7,626 nucleotides of DNA, from NCBI GenBank assembly GCA_964530165.1, contig CAZGYE010000285.1:1-7626 (forward strand), written 5' to 3'. Below the pieces are notes generated by a model. The model made no database searches. It saw nothing but the letters and a program-made list of their open reading frames with translations, and had not been told where the DNA came from. Both the position numbers and the translations under genes were made by a program. Positions 4,546 through 7,626 of this stretch are shown piece after piece (position 1 is the stretch's first letter; the number at the start of each line of letters is the position of its first letter). Source of the stretch: CAZGYE01 sp964530165. GTDB lineage: Bacteria > Planctomycetota > Planctomycetia > Planctomycetales > Planctomycetaceae.

Positions 4546-6375
4546 ATGATCGGCATCTCCCCCAGCAAAGGCGACGTGACGTTCGGCAGCTTACCGCCGG
4601 CACGGGCGGAACTCGTGTTGTTGACGGCAATCGTGCTCGCCGGTGTCGTGCTACGCTGCGCTTGGCCGTCACGGATGGCGGTCGAGCACTTCGACGAAGG
4701 TGTCTACGCGTCGAACTTCTGGTTCGGCGCCGAAGAAGACTTCCGCTATCCCAACCGTCACTTGTACGCCCCACCCTTGTTGCCGTGGCTGGTGGAGTGG
4801 TCGATTGTCTTTCTCGGTCCGTCGCACTTGGGCAGCATGCTGATCCCTCTTCTGTTTGGCGTACTGACAATTCCTCTCGTCTGGTGGGTTGCCCGGCGCT
4901 GGTTCGGTTCCGAGGCCGCTTTGGCTGCCGCAGCGTTGGCCGCACTGAGCGACATCCACATTCTCTATAGCCGGACCGTACTGACCGATGTGCCGCTTTG
5001 TTTCTGGCTGCTGCTGGCGGTTTACTTTGTTGGAGAGACGTACCGGACGGCATACATCGGCTGGGTGCTAGCCGCCGGAATCGCGACCGGACTGGCATGG
5101 TCGACCAAGTACAATGGCTGGCTGCCGCTGGCAATCGGCTTAGCCGGTCTCGTTCCCTGGCTCGTGTTGAGCAAGGCGAAGAATCGACCAGCTAGGAGCT
5201 ACTTCCTCTGCTGGTTTTGGATTGCCATCGTAGCCGGCGCTGTTTGGTCGCCGGCCTGGTACGACCTGCAGTTGGCGGGCCGCGGCGGATACGCGGCCGT
5301 CGCCGAGAACCATCGCGGTTACCTGGTCGGGCTGGCCGGCTGGCTCGATGCGTTCCTGCAGCAGGTCGCCAATCACCGTCACTTCGACGGTTGGCTCAGC
5401 ACAGCCGGTGTCGGTTTTGCACTCCTGCTGCCAAGAGGAAACGAATGGCTGCGGGCCGCAGGCTTCGCCGTGCTGGGGGCGGTTTGTGCGGCGCTCGTGG
5501 GATCAAGCGTGCTGCTCGGCCTGAGTGCGGCCTTCGGAATCGCGATGCAATTGTGGACCGTTTCCTCTGGGACAGACCCACACGCAGCAAACCAAGGCGG
5601 GCCGGACAACAACAGCACCCTGCCCTGTTGGCTGCTGGCCGCTTGGTTCTGCGGGCTGTTCGTCTCGACGCCATTCTACACCCCCTTTCCACGGCTGACG
5701 CTGCCGTGGTTGATGTCGGCCTGGCTGGGAACGGCTGCCGCCATCGGCTGGTGGACCCGACGTGTTCAGGCACACGGAGCAAACGACCGAGCGACCGCGA
5801 TCGGCCGAAGCCGATTGTCGTCGTGGAGTTGGGTGGCCGTTCTCTTGCTGGTTGCGGTGGTGGTGTTCTGGCGGACGCCCCAGGCTGCTCCGAAGGGGGT
5901 GCCCGGCTGGCAGGCGCGCAACGGCCTGGAAGCCGTCGCCGCCAACATCGTCCAAGATGCTCGCCGTTCGGCCGACCTTGATCGATCGACCACCGTGGCC
6001 GAACAGCAATTCGATCTGCCCGATTTTGTGGTTTACGTCTACGCCGAGCCGGCCCTCGTCTTCCACCTGTCGGCCGCTGACTTCCGCAGGCCAGAGACGC
6101 ATTTCGTCGTTCAACCGGTCGCTGACCTCGACTTTGCCAATTCGAGCACCCCACGGCCTCCGATTCCAACCTTTCTGGTCACGCGACCGCACGCACGCCG
6201 AAACCAGACGCTCGCCGAGCAGTTGACCAAGTACCGAGATCGACTCCTCCAAATTGGCACCTACCACTATGTACCCAGTGACCTCGTGCTGTTGAACGAC
6301 ACCCATCCCCAGGAACTCCCCGATCGCGAGGCCCACGCGGGAGAGGGGGACGTGTACCTCTATCGGCTCAAGTGA
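4546..6375 (+). CDS. GT39/ArnT-like integral membrane glycosyltransferase
   Basis: The 609-residue product resembles GT-C enzymes of family GT39 (PMT_2/ArnT-like), which move a sugar from a polyprenyl-phosphate carrier to a protein or lipid acceptor outside the cytoplasmic membrane. After a short N-terminal segment and a first membrane helix (about 22-40), the loop has HFDEGVYA, with the acidic pair Asp50-Glu51 where the family has its catalytic acid. SRTVLTDVPL (142-151) matches the second conserved loop, and PRLTLPW (382-388) resembles the family's PRY-LLP motif. I count roughly 11-13 hydrophobic helices up to about 443, then a soluble C-terminal domain (about 445-609). The frame also allows TTG at 4543; ATG at 4546 is preferred, though no clear ribosome binding site is seen. 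Sugar and acceptor cannot be inferred. Parts of the divergent intergenic region and a parS site flank the gene. Confidence 0.85.
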   Translation: MIGISPSKGDVTFGSLPPARAELVLLTAIVLAGVVLRCAWPSRMAVEHFDEGVYASNFWFGAEEDFRYPNRHLYAPPLLPWLVEWSIVFLGPSHLGSMLIPLLFGVLTIPLVWWVARRWFGSEAALAAAALAALSDIHILYSRTVLTDVPLCFWLLLAVYFVGETYRTAYIGWVLAAGIATGLAWSTKYNGWLPLAIGLAGLVPWLVLSKAKNRPARSYFLCWFWIAIVAGAVWSPAWYDLQLAGRGGYAAVAENHRGYLVGLAGWLDAFLQQVANHRHFDGWLSTAGVGFALLLPRGNEWLRAAGFAVLGAVCAALVGSSVLLGLSAAFGIAMQLWTVSSGTDPHAANQGGPDNNSTLPCWLLAAWFCGLFVSTPFYTPFPRLTLPWLMSAWLGTAAAIGWWTRRVQAHGANDRATAIGRSRLSSWSWVAVLLLVAVVVFWRTPQAAPKGVPGWQARNGLEAVAANIVQDARRSADLDRSTTVAEQQFDLPDFVVYVYAEPALVFHLSAADFRRPETHFVVQPVADLDFANSSTPRPPIPTFLVTRPHARRNQTLAEQLTKYRDRLLQIGTYHYVPSDLVLLNDTHPQELPDREAHAGEGDVYLYRLK

Positions 6376-6397
6376 CCAGGCTCTTTCCCATCCACCC

Positions 6398-6413
6398 TGT
6401 TTCACGTGAAACA
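6398..6413. promoter_or_regulatory. parS: parS centromere site, perfect consensus
   Basis: TGTTTCACGTGAAACA, a perfect 16-bp palindrome, equals the consensus chromosomal parS bound by ParB/Spo0J. It lies between the glycosyltransferase stop and parB, 147 bp before the parB start and just upstream of the candidate parB promoter. ParB would load here, close its CTP-dependent clamp and spread; binding could also affect parB expression. Identity to the consensus next to a parB gene makes the call strong. Confidence 0.96.
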
Positions 6414-6429
6414 CGCAATTGATGCCATC

Positions 6430-6459
6430 TTGTCCCGATTTGAAATCTCGCTCTAGAAT
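6430..6459 (+). promoter_or_regulatory. Candidate parB promoter
   Basis: TTGTCC (6430-6435) and TAGAAT (6454-6459) are separated by 18 bp and match the sigma70 consensus at four and five of six bases. Transcription would start near 6466, giving a leader of about 95 nt to the ATG at 6561. The parS lies only 16 bp upstream of the -35, so ParB bound or spread from it could repress or modulate this promoter. This is a pattern match only. Confidence 0.5.
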
Positions 6460-6560
6460 TCGGCCCCAGTATCGAGTTTTTGGATTACACCGCTCGATTG
6501 AGTAAACAGGACCATTCCGCCAATTCCTGCAACGATTCCACAAGAATAGGCGCTCTCATC

Positions 6561-7529
6561 ATGGATGAACACATGACCCCAACAATGAGTGAACATGGGA
6601 ACCCTGAAAGCAACGGCCCGGGACGTCGACGATTGGGACGTGGTCTGAACGCCTTGCTCGGCCCCGGTGCGCCGGTCACGCATCAAACGGAAGACGCAGA
6701 CGGCCAAACTGGTCTCAACCAGATTGAGGTCGATGCGATCCAGCGCAATCCGTTCCAGCCCCGCCAGGATTTCGACCCCGACACGCTCAACGAACTGGTC
6801 GAGAGCATCAAGCAACATGGCGTTCTGCAACCACTGTTGGTGCGTTTGCATGCCGGGGGGCATCAGTTGATCGCCGGAGAGCGCCGCTGGCTGGCTGCGA
6901 AGAAGGCCGGACTGGAGAGGGTTCCCTGCCGGATCCTCGAACTGGAAGACCAGCGCGTCTGCGAGGTCGCCATCGAGGAGAACCTGAAACGCAAGGACCT
7001 CAACGTGCTGGAGAAGGCGCAGGCCTTTCAGGACTATCTCGACCGATTCGGTAGCTCGATCGAAGAGCTGGCCAAACAGTTGAGCATGAACCGCTCGACG
7101 CTCAGCAATTACCTTCGGCTGCTCGAACTGCCGGACATCGTGAAACAATCGCTGCGGACCGATGCAATCAGTAACGGTCACGCCCGGACGCTGCTACCAC
7201 TGGCAGAGGCCGACCAAATCGCTCTCTGCCGGCGGATTCAGTCGGAGTCGCTCTCGGTCCGCAAAACCGAAGCAGCCGTCCGCGCCATTCTCCAGAGCAC
7301 GAGTGACGCGGCAATCAGGGGAACCGTCCCCTTCCCAACCGGCGGCGGAAAACCACCGGCTCCACAGATCAGCAATCACGTGCTCTCGCTGCAGCAGCAG
7401 CTACAAGACTGCTTGGGAGCAAAAGTCGAGATCCGCGTTCGCGGCAAAGAGGCGGGCAAGATCATCATCGACTTCAACTCGAACGATGAGTTCGAACGCA
7501 TCGTCGGTCAACTGCGACGAGCCGCCTGA
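6561..7529 (+). CDS. parB: Chromosome-partitioning protein ParB/Spo0J
   Basis: ParB binds parS, uses CTP to form a sliding clamp, spreads along DNA, recruits SMC and stimulates the ParA ATPase to segregate origins. The 322-residue product has all the expected parts: the ParA-contact motif RRRLGRGLNALLG (22-34); the N-terminal CTPase domain with IQRNPFQPR (60-68), HGVLQP and AGERRW (105-110); a helix-turn-helix around 166-187 (SIEELAKQLSMNRSTLSNYL); and a C-terminal dimerisation domain from about 270. A Gly/Pro-rich linker at about 250-268 precedes the last domain. The ATG at 6561 is preferred because the frame before it lacks ATG (only TTG at 6480); ATGs at 6573 and 6585 are also possible, and the ribosome binding site is weak. 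parA is usually next to parB but is not in this window; here a glycosyltransferase gene lies upstream. Confidence 0.96.
   Translation: MDEHMTPTMSEHGNPESNGPGRRRLGRGLNALLGPGAPVTHQTEDADGQTGLNQIEVDAIQRNPFQPRQDFDPDTLNELVESIKQHGVLQPLLVRLHAGGHQLIAGERRWLAAKKAGLERVPCRILELEDQRVCEVAIEENLKRKDLNVLEKAQAFQDYLDRFGSSIEELAKQLSMNRSTLSNYLRLLELPDIVKQSLRTDAISNGHARTLLPLAEADQIALCRRIQSESLSVRKTEAAVRAILQSTSDAAIRGTVPFPTGGGKPPAPQISNHVLSLQQQLQDCLGAKVEIRVRGKEAGKIIIDFNSNDEFERIVGQLRRAA
7318..7331. repeat. Short inverted repeat inside the ParB linker
   Basis: GGGGA (7318-7322) and TCCCC (7327-7331) are perfect inverted arms around ACCG. They encode part of the flexible linker (IRGTVPFPTGGG) between the central and C-terminal ParB domains, a tolerant place for a small palindromic insertion. 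Chance is not excluded. Confidence 0.35.
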
Positions 7530-7554
7530 TCGGTTCGCTTTGCGTGTCTGGCCG

Positions 7555-7626
7555 CACAGTCACCCCTGGGGAGTGGGTCAGTTTCGATTAAAGGGTGGCT
7601 GTGGTGGAGCGAATGCGACCCCACAG
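7555..7626. repeat. Overlapping inverted repeats after parB
   Basis: CACAGTCACCC (7555-7565) pairs with GGGTGGCTGTG (7593-7603) at ten of eleven positions plus one G-T pair. CTGTGG (7599-7604) can instead pair with CCACAG (7621-7626). The two stems exclude each other. No T-run follows within the window. They may belong to a parB terminator or to the end of an element that continues beyond the window; the segment includes GTGGGTCAGTTT, which resembles end sequences of some IS21-like elements. I see no coding region in 7530-7626. Confidence 0.45.

Noticed and set aside
4068..4970. Plus-strand ORF of 300 codons from the TPR region into the glycosyltransferase
   Set aside because: It overlaps two better-supported genes and crosses promoter and palindrome sequences; the product is Arg-rich with no domain.
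5217..5981. Alternative plus-frame ORF of 254 codons within the glycosyltransferase
   Set aside because: The Arg-rich translation and the conserved main frame show it is a frame shadow; no frameshift is needed to explain the gene.
5396..6543. Long antisense ORFs (257 and 346 codons) opposite the glycosyltransferase
   Set aside because: The plus-strand frame encodes membrane helices and GT39 motifs; the antisense products are Arg/Pro-rich and unstructured, and one runs through the parS site.
7370..7387. CACGTG in the 3' part of parB as a third parS
   Set aside because: Only the central hexamer and few flanking bases match; the AAACA/TGTTT arms are missing.

Overview
The window reads as GC-rich bacterial chromosome, most likely from a planctomycete (Planctomycetota, Pirellulales-like). 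This is inferred from two clpP genes in tandem behind trigger factor, a lipoprotein of unknown family, and GC-rich palindromic repeats between genes. No rRNA or species marker is present, so the assignment is tentative.

Layout. Positions 1-49 are the 3' half of a tRNA-Gly(GCC) cut by the window edge. A colinear plus-strand block follows: tig (trigger factor, 100-1770), a first clpP (1864-2514), a second clpP (2603-3202) and a coiled-coil lipoprotein (3228-3956). A repeat-containing gap of about 105 bp separates this block from a convergent minus-strand gene for a 105-residue protein made of three TPR repeats (4062-4379). A divergent intergenic region holds promoter elements for the TPR gene, a dyad over its -35 box, and a 30-bp palindrome with a degenerate parS core. 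Next come a plus-strand GT39/ArnT-like membrane glycosyltransferase (4546-6375), a perfect 16-bp parS site (6398-6413), a candidate promoter, and parB (6561-7529). The last 97 bp are non-coding and contain overlapping inverted repeats.

How the genes fit together. The first block is a protein-quality-control module: trigger factor receives nascent chains at the ribosome, and the two ClpP subunits, both with complete Ser-His-Asp triads, would form a homo- or hetero-oligomeric protease needing an AAA+ unfoldase (ClpX, ClpA or ClpC) encoded elsewhere. The second block is a chromosome-segregation locus: ParB with a consensus parS 147 bp before its start and a weaker parS-like palindrome 1.9 kb further upstream. 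parS sites usually cluster near oriC, so this is probably an origin-proximal region. No parA is in the window.

No wholly new system is evident. The most unusual points are the acidic 15-bp tandem-repeat extension at the N-terminus of trigger factor, the two parS-type sites bracketing the glycosyltransferase gene, and the nested palindrome between the two clpP genes.
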